Shown here piece by piece: positions 1 to 8,152 of a stretch of 9,313 bases of DNA. A model generated the notes under the pieces. That model searched no databases. It worked only from the letters and a program-made list of their open reading frames with translations, and had not been told where the DNA came from. A program made the translations under genes and the position numbers. This stretch comes from a bacterium (lineage in GTDB: Bacteria > Verrucomicrobiota > Verrucomicrobiia > Limisphaerales > J093). Position 1 is the first letter of the stretch; every line of letters begins with the position of its first letter. The DNA lies in NCBI GenBank assembly GCA_021784265.1, contig JAJXTA010000067.1, positions 1-9,313 of the forward strand, read 5' to 3'.

Positions 1-1839
1 GAAACTAGCCAACCCGTGCTCGGCCAGCACGTCGTGGAAGACCCCGAAGTTCTTCGGCTTAAGGTAGCCGGTGTATTTCGGGATTTCGTCGAAGTTGGGA
101 TAAACGCACCACTCGCCGATCTCGTGGCTGAGGACGGGGACCTTGCGGGCGGCGACGTACGCACGGTAGTCGGTGGTCGTCTCGGGCGGGCGGGCATTGA
201 GGCGGGAGGCGAGGCCGGCGCCCCAATGCTGGAGGCGGGGATCGGGGGTGACGTGGAACTGGTTCTCCGGCAGCTCGGGCCAACCGGAGGCGCTGGTCCA
301 GAGCCGGCGGGGATCGAGCGCCTGGTAGTGAGCGACATAACGGGCAAGATAGGCGCCGGCGTTCTTGCCGCCCGGCTCGTTCCCATAAGGCATCAGGAGG
401 AACGAGGGGTGGTTGCCGTAGGATTTCAGGATCCGGTCCGTCTCGTCATAGACCCACTGGTCCACGGGCCCGCCGTCGCCCAGCGTGGTGGACTGGTTGG
501 CCCAACAGGTTTCGACCTGGAGGTAGAGGCCCAGCTCGTCGGCGGCTTCAAAGGCCGCTTCGGGCGGGCAGTAGGAGTGAAAGCGGATCAGGTTGAGCCC
601 ATAGGCCTTGGCCACGCCCAGCACCCGCTTCCACTCCGGCGCCTGCATGGGAGGATGGCCGGTCTTGGGGAAGATGCAGCATTCGAGGGTGCCCCGGAGG
701 AAGGTGGGGCGGCCGTTGATGGTGAACTGCGTGCCGGCGGTGGCGGCGTCACGATAGCCAACGGAGAGCCGGCGCGTGAGACGAATACGGCGCTGGTCCG
801 GATTGCGCTCATCCCCATCGGCCACCCAAACGGTCAACTCATGCAGGTTCGGTCGAAACTCGTCCCAGGGCGTGGCGGAGCTCCAAGCGGGCACTTCCGC
901 CGCGAAACGGTTGGTGGTGCGAGCGCAAACCACGGTGAAATTCGTGGCCCAGAGCCGTGCCCGCGGGTCTCCCGGATACCGCATATCACCGGGGTCGAGC
1001 AGGTAGCAGCCGACGGTGTTGGTCACGGGGCGGCCGGTGGCGTTGCCCAGGAGGCCTCGCACGGTGACGGAGTGGGTCGCCAGGTGCGGGTACACCTGCA
1101 GGTCCTCGAGCCACACCAGGGGCGTGGGGCGCACCTCGATGCGGCCGACGATACCGTTCCAGTTCCCCTGGGTGTGGTCGCTGATGGCGTGCGAGTTCTC
1201 GCCAATATCGACGATGCGGCGGTTGTCCACCCGGATGGTCAACGTGTGGCGCCCGGGGCTGAGTTGGCCAAGGTCATATTCATGCGGCGTGGCGAGGCTG
1301 TTGTTGCCGCCCAGGCCTCGGGCGTCCACCCACGCGCGGCTCTCCCAGTGGACCCGTTCCAGGAACAACACGAGCCGCTGGCCCCGCCATTGCCGCGGAA
1401 CTTCCAGCTCGCGCTGGAACCAGGCGACGCCCGCGTAGTATTTGCCCGGCTGGAGCCAGAACGGCACCCGCACCTGGCCCGGCCGCCGGTAGCGAGCGTA
1501 GCGGGGGGCGGTGAACCAGGAGCGGTCCACGATGCTGCCGGTCCAGGGCGTGTTGGTCGAAACCTCGTCGCCGATGCCGGCGGCGGGGAGCGACCCCGGG
1601 AGGTCAATCTGCGCTGGCAGCGCCCGCGCATACCAGCCTTCGGCCACGCCGCGGTCGGCTCGGTCCAGTGCGAACCGCCAACGGCCGGCGAGCGACTTGG
1701 CTGGAGCGGGCCGCGCGGCCGGAGCGGCGCCGAGGGCAAGCAGGAGCAGCCACACCCAAGGGACGCGTGGCCCGAGGCGCGGGCGGCGCGCCGGGAGGGT
1801 GGGCGTTGGGCGCCTCACAGGCTGGGGCCGGCCACTCAT
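1..1839 (-). CDS. Secreted glycoside hydrolase family 2 protein (beta-galactosidase/beta-glucuronidase-like), 3' end cut by window
   Basis: A reading frame of 613 codons stays open to the window edge with no stop, so the C-terminus is missing. It should be an exported enzyme cleaving beta-glycosidic bonds in a plant or algal glycan; the substrate cannot be read from sequence. The N-terminus is basic and followed by a hydrophobic stretch (VPWVWLLLLALGAAPAA, about residues 26-42), as in a signal peptide with a long n-region. Residues about 50-235 fit the GH2 jelly-roll sugar-binding domain, followed by an Ig-like part, then a TIM barrel from about residue 375 (NGRPTFLRGTLE). Family signatures are NLIRFHSY (R419, H421), the acid/base in MPYGNEPGG (E488) and a likely nucleophile in VLSHEIGEW (E573), 85 residues later. 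The ATG overlaps the TGA of the upstream DUF6788 gene (ATGA), suggesting translational coupling. GH2 family membership is near certain; the exact activity is not. Confidence 0.93.
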   Translation of the reverse strand, partial: MSGRPQPVRRPTPTLPARRPRLGPRVPWVWLLLLALGAAPAARPAPAKSLAGRWRFALDRADRGVAEGWYARALPAQIDLPGSLPAAGIGDEVSTNTPWTGSIVDRSWFTAPRYARYRRPGQVRVPFWLQPGKYYAGVAWFQRELEVPRQWRGQRLVLFLERVHWESRAWVDARGLGGNNSLATPHEYDLGQLSPGRHTLTIRVDNRRIVDIGENSHAISDHTQGNWNGIVGRIEVRPTPLVWLEDLQVYPHLATHSVTVRGLLGNATGRPVTNTVGCYLLDPGDMRYPGDPRARLWATNFTVVCARTTNRFAAEVPAWSSATPWDEFRPNLHELTVWVADGDERNPDQRRIRLTRRLSVGYRDAATAGTQFTINGRPTFLRGTLECCIFPKTGHPPMQAPEWKRVLGVAKAYGLNLIRFHSYCPPEAAFEAADELGLYLQVETCWANQSTTLGDGGPVDQWVYDETDRILKSYGNHPSFLLMPYGNEPGGKNAGAYLARYVAHYQALDPRRLWTSASGWPELPENQFHVTPDPRLQHWGAGLASRLNARPPETTTDYRAYVAARKVPVLSHEIGEWCVYPNFDEIPKYTGYLKPKNFGVFHDVLAEHGLASF

Positions 1840-2276
1840 CGGGAACGCCGACCAGCCTGCCGCTTCGGGGCGGCTTGGTCAAGGGGCGAGGCCTGACGGC
1901 GCAGGAGTTCGAAGTTGATCTGCGACAGCTCGTCCATGGCGGCCAAAGCCCGCGCGTAGGCAGCCACGGCCGCGCGAGCCTCTTGGACCTGAGTCGCCCC
2001 CTTGAGGAGCACGCTCTGAGCCCGCCCGCCAGAGAAGCTCCGAGTCAGATAGTAGAACGGGCCGTGCTTGTTCCCGTGTTGGCAGTGGCAGGTGGCCTTG
2101 CCGCAGCGCAGATAGCGTTCCACCAACGAGGCGTGGACCAGGCCCGTGGGCAGGTGAAACCGGTGCAGCAGGGTGGTGCGCCGCCGCCGCAACTCGGTCA
2201 GGGTCTGGGCGCGCAAGTCAAGCGAGTGTCCCATAAGTTCCCAGTGGGGACCGACGCCGGCCGCCTCCGGCTTCAC
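1836..2276 (-). CDS. DUF6788-type small Cys-rich protein, function unknown
   Basis: This 146-residue protein resembles the family I recall as DUF6788. The core is VHASLVERYLRCGKATCHC followed by HGPFYYLTR and a C-terminal helix ending DELSQINFELLRR. Cysteines C58, C63 and C65 with H67/H71 could bind a metal or nucleic acid, but that is inference. No function is established to my knowledge, and homologues are often seen near transposase genes. Here it lies between a histidine kinase and a glycoside hydrolase, overlapping both by 4 bp (GTGA at its start, ATGA at its end). The start chosen is GTG at 2276, which gives the coupled overlap; an internal ATG at 2234 (residue 15, MGHSLDLR), preceded by GGGAACTT, is a real alternative and closer to the usual family length. 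The Arg/Lys/Pro-rich tail (residues 129-146) lies outside the conserved core. Confidence 0.8.
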   Translation of the reverse strand: MKPEAAGVGPHWELMGHSLDLRAQTLTELRRRRTTLLHRFHLPTGLVHASLVERYLRCGKATCHCQHGNKHGPFYYLTRSFSGGRAQSVLLKGATQVQEARAAVAAYARALAAMDELSQINFELLRRQASPLDQAAPKRQAGRRSR

Positions 2277-3691
2277 GCTGCCGACCGAGCGATCTCCTCG
2301 GGACCGCTCGCGGGCGGCGCGCCGGACGCGGCCTCGGCACCGGCGGGGAGCACAATCCCGAAGGTGGTGCCGCGGCCGTGCTCAGTCTGGTATTGGAGGG
2401 TGCCCCCCTGTTTCTCGACCGTCTGCAAGGCGATCGAGAGGCCGAGCCCAGTCCCGGTGGCTTTGGTGGTGAAGAACGGATCGAACAACCGCTTCTGCAC
2501 GTCGGCCGGGATGCCCTTGCCGGTGTCGGCGACCTCGAGGATCACGACCTCCCGCACCTGGTCGTGCAACCGCTTGCGATCCTTGCGAATCCGGAGGGTG
2601 ATCGTGCCGTCGCGCTGGATGCTGTCGGCGGCATTTTGCACCAAGTTGATCAGGACTTGTTCGAGCTGGTTCGGGTCCACCCGCACGGCGGCCGCCGGGC
2701 CGGCCTCGAGCGTGAGGGTGATGTTGGTCTGCGCCAGTTGGGACGCCAGCAGCGTCTGGACTTGCCGTAGCGGCTGCTCCGCGGGGAGCAGGCGAAACGC
2801 CGGTTCGGCAGGGCGGGCGAACAAGAGGAAATCCCGGACGATCCGTTCCAGCCGCTGGATTTCCTGGCCGATCACCTCGGCATCGGCCTGCTCGGGGCTG
2901 TCCCGGTCCAAGAGCCGCTGCAGGGCGAAGAGCCGGGCCTTCATCGCGGTCAGCGGGTTACGGATTTCGTGCGCCACCCCAGCCGCCAGCAGGCCGAGGG
3001 AAGCCAGCTTCTCCTGGCGCCCCATAAGCTGGCGGCTCTCCACCAAGCGCAACTGGAGGGGGGCGATCAGCTCGCGGTAAACGACCGCCGCCAAACCGCT
3101 GCCGCAGACCAAGAGCAGGACGAGCGAGCCCCAGAGCACAAACTGGAGGTGAGCCAAGGATCGGTCGGAGCGCTGCAGGAACAGGTTCAAGGCGCGCCGG
3201 TGGGCGTTGGCCAACTCATACGCCAGCCCCAGCAGTGCTTCCGACCGGGCCTCGAACTGGGCCAACCCGGTCATGGCATCGACCGACGACCGCCCGGCCG
3301 CGGCCGCCGGCCCGGCGAGCTGCCGGGCCGCCCGCAGATACGCCCGGTAAGCCTCCTGCAGCCGGGCCGAAATCGCTTGCTCCGGCGCGGTGGTCCAGAG
3401 CGCGGCTTCCCCAACGATCCACCGGTTCAACTCCTCCCGCGTGCGCCGGAACTGCTGCCACAGACTCGGGTCGTGGTGGATCTCCTGCCGGAGCACCAGG
3501 TTGTTGAGGGCCAACACCGCCTGCTGGAAATGGTCGGCGAAAAAGAAGCTTTGGGACTGGGCGGCCGTCAAGCGCTGGCGCATTTCGTGAATCCGCGCCC
3601 ACGAGGTGTGGGCGGTCCAGCCGCCGAGCCCAATCATCAGGGCGATGGCGGACACGAAGACCGCCAATCTCAACTTCAAGCCAAAGCTCAC
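2273..3691 (-). CDS. Membrane-bound sensor histidine kinase (NtrB/ZraS-like catalytic core)
   Basis: This 472-residue two-component sensor kinase autophosphorylates on histidine in response to a signal and would pass the phosphate to a response regulator. TM1 is at about residues 8-27 and TM2 at about 184-205, enclosing a mostly helical extracytoplasmic sensor region of roughly 155 residues. No clear HAMP domain separates TM2 from the HisKA domain. The H-box is GVAHEIRNPLTAM (H241), the N-box INLVQNAADS (N349, N353), G1 is DTGKGI (389-394), the F-box FDPFFTTK (403-410) and G2 GTGLGLSI (413-420), so all catalytic elements are intact. The GTG start at 3691 is the first possible start after an in-frame TAG at 3698-3700 and sits just before TM1. 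The stop overlaps the next start (GTGA). No response regulator is in the window. The HEIRNPL box and core resemble NtrB/ZraS-like kinases that often partner sigma54 activators, but this pairing is inference. Confidence 0.95.
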   Translation of the reverse strand: MSFGLKLRLAVFVSAIALMIGLGGWTAHTSWARIHEMRQRLTAAQSQSFFFADHFQQAVLALNNLVLRQEIHHDPSLWQQFRRTREELNRWIVGEAALWTTAPEQAISARLQEAYRAYLRAARQLAGPAAAAGRSSVDAMTGLAQFEARSEALLGLAYELANAHRRALNLFLQRSDRSLAHLQFVLWGSLVLLLVCGSGLAAVVYRELIAPLQLRLVESRQLMGRQEKLASLGLLAAGVAHEIRNPLTAMKARLFALQRLLDRDSPEQADAEVIGQEIQRLERIVRDFLLFARPAEPAFRLLPAEQPLRQVQTLLASQLAQTNITLTLEAGPAAAVRVDPNQLEQVLINLVQNAADSIQRDGTITLRIRKDRKRLHDQVREVVILEVADTGKGIPADVQKRLFDPFFTTKATGTGLGLSIALQTVEKQGGTLQYQTEHGRGTTFGIVLPAGAEAASGAPPASGPEEIARSAA

Positions 3692-3987
3692 GGTGCCCTA
3701 GCTTAGCGGCCGGCCGGCCTCGTCTCAACCCCACAAACGAACAACCAGTGGCGGGGCGTGCCTCCCCGGCCCACCGCCTTCCGAGGCGGCCAAGCGCGAA
3801 GGGGGGGGCTGGCCGGCGCGCGCCCCCAGCGCATCCGAGCCGACCGGCTGGCGGAAAACGGCCCCCGTTTGCCGGCGGCCGGTCCTACAACCCGCGGGCT
3901 TAATCCCGTTGACGCCCCGGCCGATAGACACTACCATCGGCGGCATCAAACGTCGCCATCGCCTGATTCCACGTTGAACCAAACCAC
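3692..3987. other. Divergent intergenic region between the kinase and the secreted protein gene
   Basis: No convincing gene lies in these 296 bp. A GC hairpin CCGCCT-TCCG-AGGCGG occupies 3774-3789; no T-run follows on either strand, so it is not a standard terminator. The stretch 3871-3914 (GGTCCTACAACCCGCGGG, then CTTAATCCCGTTGAC) looks like dispersed intergenic palindromic repeats of some GC-rich genomes, but there is only one copy here. On the minus strand, TTGAGA (3723-3728) and TAAGCT (3700-3705) are 17 bp apart and could be a weak kinase promoter. That would put transcription onset at or next to the GTG, a nearly leaderless mRNA. Confidence 0.5.
3909..3937 (+). promoter_or_regulatory. 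Putative sigma70-type promoter of the secreted protein gene
   Basis: TTGACG (3909-3914) and TACCAT (3932-3937) are separated by 17 bp, matching the -35 hexamer at 5 of 6 positions and the -10 at 4 of 6. Transcription would start near 3944, giving a leader of about 44 nt before the ATG at 3988. No good Shine-Dalgarno sequence precedes that ATG. Confidence 0.45.
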
Positions 3988-4803
3988 ATGTCCATGAAGA
4001 AACGCGGCGGATGCTTTTTTCTGACGGTCTTGTTGCTCGGCGTGGGGGCCTGGGCCGCCAATTCCGGGCCGGGCCCGGCTGAGATGCGGTACAAGACCAG
4101 CTACAGCACGATCCGCAAGCTGGGCTTGGACCTCTACCGCGGCCTCAAGCCCAAACAACGGGAGGCCATCAGCGCCGAACCGGTCTCGGTGGAAACGGAC
4201 GTGACCCCGAGCATCAAACTCGCCGAACTCACCGACGACAACCGGAAGCTGGGGTTTGTCTTCGTCTCGGTGGGGTTCATCGATCTGATGAACAACGTGG
4301 CCCACGCCAAGGCGATCGACTTGATCGAGCGGGGTTACTTCAAGAAATACCTGCAGAGCCTAGCCCAGGAATCCGGGGAGAAAGAACTCCGGGAGCTGCC
4401 CAACCTCTCCAACCCCAAATACTGGAGCGACAAGGTCCTGAACGAACAAAAAAGCAACTTCAACCAGATGGTGGGCACCGCGGTGGCCATCAAGTTGGCC
4501 GATTATTATCTAGGCCACTACAAAAAATACGCCGCCAAACTGGAGGAGGCCAAAGGCAAGCCCGTGCCGATCAATGAACTGCTGGAGCCGGGGGAGTGGG
4601 AGGAGGCGGTGCGGGCGGGTGTGGCCAACGCCCTCGAGGCGGGCCTGGGCATCGAAGGCACCAAAGCCCTCTTTGATGCCATCGACGAGATGCCCCAACG
4701 TCCCGGTTGGACCCTGTACTTCCTGCCGGCCAACGCCAAGGTCAAGGCCATCAAGAAGGAAATGGAGAAGCTGGAGAAGAAGGCCTTCTCCGGCGACCTC
4801 TAG
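3988..4803 (+). CDS. Secreted protein of unknown function, possible inactive relative of M48-like metallopeptidases
   Basis: This is a 271-residue exported protein. MSMKKRGG followed by FFLTVLLLGVG and AWA-AN gives a clear signal peptide with cleavage near residue 23-24. The mature part is soluble, charged and largely helical; the C-terminus (KAIKKEMEKLEKKAF) is Lys/Glu-rich. I recall similar verrucomicrobial proteins without a defined function. VFVSVGFIDLMNNVAHAKAI (91-110) followed by AVAIKLADYYLGHYKKY (165-181) recalls the layout of M48-type peptidases, where the second segment would contain HExxH. Here that position reads I168-K-L-A-D172, so zinc and catalytic residues would be absent. 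This comparison is by eye and tentative. The start could be ATG 3988 or the second ATG at 3994; neither has a strong ribosome binding site. It is the only clear plus-strand gene, divergent from the kinase and convergent with mqnD, so probably a single-gene transcript. Confidence 0.88.
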   Translation: MSMKKRGGCFFLTVLLLGVGAWAANSGPGPAEMRYKTSYSTIRKLGLDLYRGLKPKQREAISAEPVSVETDVTPSIKLAELTDDNRKLGFVFVSVGFIDLMNNVAHAKAIDLIERGYFKKYLQSLAQESGEKELRELPNLSNPKYWSDKVLNEQKSNFNQMVGTAVAIKLADYYLGHYKKYAAKLEEAKGKPVPINELLEPGEWEEAVRAGVANALEAGLGIEGTKALFDAIDEMPQRPGWTLYFLPANAKVKAIKKEMEKLEKKAFSGDL

Positions 4804-5663
4804 CTCGGCCCACCGCCGACAAACTCCAGCTCCGGCGCCCGGGCGATCAACCCCCGCGCATGGGCCTGCCCGAGGAAACGCCGGATGGCCTCCCGTCCGC
4901 GGGGCCCGTAATCGAGGGTCCAGTGGTTGACGTACATCCCCACAAAACGGTCGGCCAGCTCCAGGCCCATGTCCCGCGCATAGGCCAGCGCGTGGCGCAC
5001 GGCCGCCGCCCGGTGGTCCAGACTGTACTGGATGCTCGCCTGGAGAATGTCGGCCACCCGCCGGCGGTGGGCGGGGGTCCAGCGTTTGTGAATGACGTTG
5101 CCCCCGAGCGGGAGCGGCAACCCCTCCTGGGCCCGCCCCCACCAAGCCCCCAGGTCTTCGCACACGACCAACCCCTCCTGCTCCCAGCTCAACAGGCCCT
5201 CGTGGATGATCAGCCCCACCTCCGCCTCCCCGGAACGCACGGCCCGAAAGACCTGGTCGAACGGCACCACCACGTAGTTCAGTTCCGCCGCCGGCCGCTC
5301 CAGCCAGAGCTGTAACGCCAGGAAGGCGCTGGTCATGGTGCCGGGGACCGCCAGGCGGGCCCGGGCCACCTCGGCCGCGGTGAGGCGGCGCTTAGCCACC
5401 AACAACGGGCCGTAGCCGTCGCCCATGCTGGCCCCGCTGGGCAGGAGGGCGTACTGATCGCTCACGTAGGCATAGGCGTGGAGGCTGATCGCCGTGATAT
5501 CCAGCTCCCCCCGCGTCGCCCGCTCATTGAGCGTTTGGATGTCTTGCAGCACATGGCTGAACTTGAACTCGCCCGAGGGGATGAGCTCTTTGGCCAGAGC
5601 GTAGAACATGAAGGCATCGTCCGGGTCCGGCGAATGACCCAAGGTCAGCACGCGTTGTTGCAT
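4800..5663 (-). CDS. mqnD: 1,4-dihydroxy-6-naphthoate synthase of the futalosine menaquinone pathway
   Basis: MqnD converts cyclic dehypoxanthine futalosine to 1,4-dihydroxy-6-naphthoate, a cytoplasmic step of the alternative menaquinone pathway. The 287 residues match the usual family length. The diagnostic N-terminal motif is SPDPDDAFMFYAL (11-23), followed by the periplasmic-binding-protein-like fold shared by MqnA and MqnD: ELDITAISLHAYAYV, GDGYGPLLVAK, VPGTMTSAFLALQLWL and EVGLIIHEGLLSWEQEGL. The SPDPDD form favours MqnD over MqnA. The start is ATG at 5663 with only a weak upstream purine signal. It lies 133 bp downstream of the methyltransferase gene on the same strand, so it could be on the recA transcript or have its own promoter. 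No other men or mqn gene is in the window. Its TAG stop shares the CTAG palindrome with the convergent secreted-protein gene. Confidence 0.95.
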   Translation of the reverse strand: MQQRVLTLGHSPDPDDAFMFYALAKELIPSGEFKFSHVLQDIQTLNERATRGELDITAISLHAYAYVSDQYALLPSGASMGDGYGPLLVAKRRLTAAEVARARLAVPGTMTSAFLALQLWLERPAAELNYVVVPFDQVFRAVRSGEAEVGLIIHEGLLSWEQEGLVVCEDLGAWWGRAQEGLPLPLGGNVIHKRWTPAHRRRVADILQASIQYSLDHRAAAVRHALAYARDMGLELADRFVGMYVNHWTLDYGPRGREAIRRFLGQAHARGLIARAPELEFVGGGPS

Positions 5664-5691
5664 CGGTGCAGGCTAAAATTGGCCTGGGCGC

Positions 5692-5705
5692 TTGTCACGG
5701 GACAA
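5692..5705. promoter_or_regulatory. Perfect inverted repeat TTGTC-N4-GACAA upstream of mqnD (candidate operator)
   Basis: TTGTC-ACGG-GACAA is a perfect 5-bp inverted repeat with a 4-bp spacer, 29 bp upstream of the mqnD start codon in the 133-bp gap after the methyltransferase gene. The size and symmetry fit a dimeric repressor site, but a chance palindrome of this length is possible. No regulator can be named. Confidence 0.3.
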
Positions 5706-5796
5706 ATGTGCCCGGAGCGCGAAGTCGGGGCCTCGTCGCACCTTCCCCCTCCTCGCCAATGCCCGCGCCGCGGCAGGGGCGGACGACCGCGCCGCG

Positions 5797-6540
5797 CTAC
5801 CGGCGGCGGAGCACGACCAGGCACCGGGCGCCAAACCAGCGCGGCCAGCGAGAGAGCCGGCGGTCCCAGCCTTGCAGCCTGCCCAGCCAGGCCGCCGGGT
5901 AAAAAGCCGGCCGACTGAACCCGCCCGAAAGCAGGTAACTAAAGCCCGCCAACACCTTTCGGTTCAACACCTCCCAGCCTGGGGGCCAGCGGTCAGGGGG
6001 CCGGTGGAAGAACAACCGGGTGGCGTTGCCCTGCGCCGCGTAATAAGGGCGCGGGCGCGACGGCGGGGCGCCGCCCAAATCAATCGGCGAGCGCCAGCCG
6101 ATGGGTTCGGGATGGAACGCCCCATACACCGGGAAACTGGCCACGCTGATGAACGGTTCGAAGAGGAGCAGGCGCCCCTCGGCCCGCAAGACGCGGGCGG
6201 CTTCGTCGAGCATGGCCTGGGGCCGCTGGAGATGGTGGAAGACATCAAACAAGATGAGATGCGAGACGCTGGCCCGAGCGAACGGCAGCTCGTAGGTGTC
6301 GCAGAGGACATCCAGCCAGGGGTTGAGCGACAAGTCGGTCGCCAGCGCCTGCGGCAGACACCGCTTCAGGTTCCCGATCCCGGAGCCGATCTCGATGATG
6401 CGGCCCGGCAGCGTCAGGTCGATCCAGGCTAGGATTTCCGCGTAAAACTGGCTGTAGATCTGGCCCAGCAACGGTTTCCGCTCCCACGCCAGCCGGTTGT
6501 GCTGGATTTCGCGTTGATGACGGGACGGCGGGGGGATCAT
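5797..6540 (-). CDS. Class I SAM-dependent methyltransferase, substrate unknown
   Basis: This 247-residue cytoplasmic protein has a Methyltransf_11-type Rossmann core. The SAM-binding motif I is IIEIGSGIGN (48-57), D69 in ATDLSLNP is the likely acidic residue contacting the SAM ribose, and ILFDVFHHLQRP (96-107) followed by EAARVLRAEGRLLLFEP (113-129) is the classical motif III to strand 5 region. The C-terminal 110 residues are rich in Trp, Pro and Arg and probably form the substrate lid. The leading IYSQFYAEILAWIDL resembles methyltransferases acting on lipids, glycans or small metabolites, but the sequence does not fix the substrate. The ATG at 6540 overlaps the TGA of the GNAT gene (ATGA), so the two are probably translationally coupled in the recA transcript. 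Confidence 0.92.
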   Translation of the reverse strand: MIPPPSRHQREIQHNRLAWERKPLLGQIYSQFYAEILAWIDLTLPGRIIEIGSGIGNLKRCLPQALATDLSLNPWLDVLCDTYELPFARASVSHLILFDVFHHLQRPQAMLDEAARVLRAEGRLLLFEPFISVASFPVYGAFHPEPIGWRSPIDLGGAPPSRPRPYYAAQGNATRLFFHRPPDRWPPGWEVLNRKVLAGFSYLLSGGFSRPAFYPAAWLGRLQGWDRRLSRWPRWFGARCLVVLRRR

Positions 6541-6952
6541 CCCTCAGGGGGCGGGCGGTGAGGCGGTGGCCGCCATTCGAGGTGGTGGTCCGGATGCTCG
6601 AGGGGCGTGAAACCAAAACGGCGATAGAGCCCATGGGCATCACGGGTGGCCAGACGCACCGAACGAAGCCGCCGCACCTCAGGATGCCGCACGAGGCACC
6701 CCACCAGCCATTGCCCCAGCCCGCGGCCGCGCCACGGCTCCAAGACGTACACGTCGGCCAGATAACCGAAGGTGGCGTAATCGGTGATCAGACGCGCCAG
6801 CCCGATCTGACGGTCCTGGTGATAAAGGCCGAAGCAGAGGGAATGGCGCAGCGAACGCGCGACCACCTCCGGCGCCACGCCGGCGGCCCAATAGGTGCGC
6901 GTCAAAAAGGCGTGGACCGCCTCCGGGTCCAGTCGGGCGGGGTCGGTACTGA

Positions 6953-8098
<1,146 letters not shown>

Positions 8099-8104
8099 AG
8101 TGTG

Positions 8105-8109
8105 CTCCT
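8105..8109 (-). promoter_or_regulatory. Ribosome binding site of recA
   Basis: On the minus strand AGGAG is followed by CACACT and the ATG at 8098, a 6-nt spacer. It is the clearest Shine-Dalgarno sequence in the window. It lies between the promoter and this ATG, and it rules out the in-frame start 12 codons upstream. Confidence 0.85.
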
Positions 8110-8121
8110 GCAATTTTCTTT

Positions 8122-8136
8122 CCTTAATAATCAAGG
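8122..8136. promoter_or_regulatory. Imperfect palindrome over the recA -10 region (candidate operator)
   Basis: Read on the minus strand, CCTTGATTATTAAGG is an inverted repeat with CCTT/AAGG arms and a near-symmetric AT core, centred on the -10 hexamer. A repressor bound here would block RNA polymerase. It does not resemble the TGTTC-N4-GAACA LexA site reported for Verrucomicrobia, and I see no such site upstream of recA in this window. Confidence 0.35.
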
Positions 8137-8152
8137 ACGCCCCTTAAGTCAA
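8124..8152 (-). promoter_or_regulatory. sigma70-type promoter of recA
   Basis: On the minus strand, TTGACT (8152-8147) and TATTAA (8129-8124) are separated by exactly 17 bp. The -35 matches consensus at 5 of 6 positions; the -10 keeps the initial TAT of TATAAT. Transcription would start near 8117, leaving a short leader of about 19 nt that contains the AGGAG site. The stop codon of the upstream IS66/DruA-like frame (TGA, 8151-8149) is part of the -35 hexamer. Confidence 0.7.

Noticed and set aside
16..1896. A plus-strand open frame of 626 codons antisense to the GH2 gene
   Set aside because: The translation is Gly/Val/Arg/Ala-rich with no recognisable family, whereas the minus strand encodes a clear GH2 enzyme with catalytic motifs. 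High GC content keeps the antisense frame free of stops.
1668..3080. A plus-strand open frame of 470 codons across the DUF6788 and kinase genes
   Set aside because: It crosses the antisense of three well-supported genes, and its Ser/Arg-rich composition is typical of GC-rich shadow frames.
3235..3507. Small Pro/Arg/Ala-rich plus-strand frames inside the kinase gene
   Set aside because: They are shadows of the kinase coding sequence without ribosome binding sites or family resemblance.
3774..3789. Hairpin CCGCCT-TCCG-AGGCGG as an intrinsic terminator
   Set aside because: No T-run follows on either strand, and neither flanking gene ends here because both start from this region.
8099..8134. 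A RecA start 12 codons further upstream
   Set aside because: The extra residues would be encoded by the promoter -10 region and the ribosome binding site; AGGAG points to the ATG at 8098.
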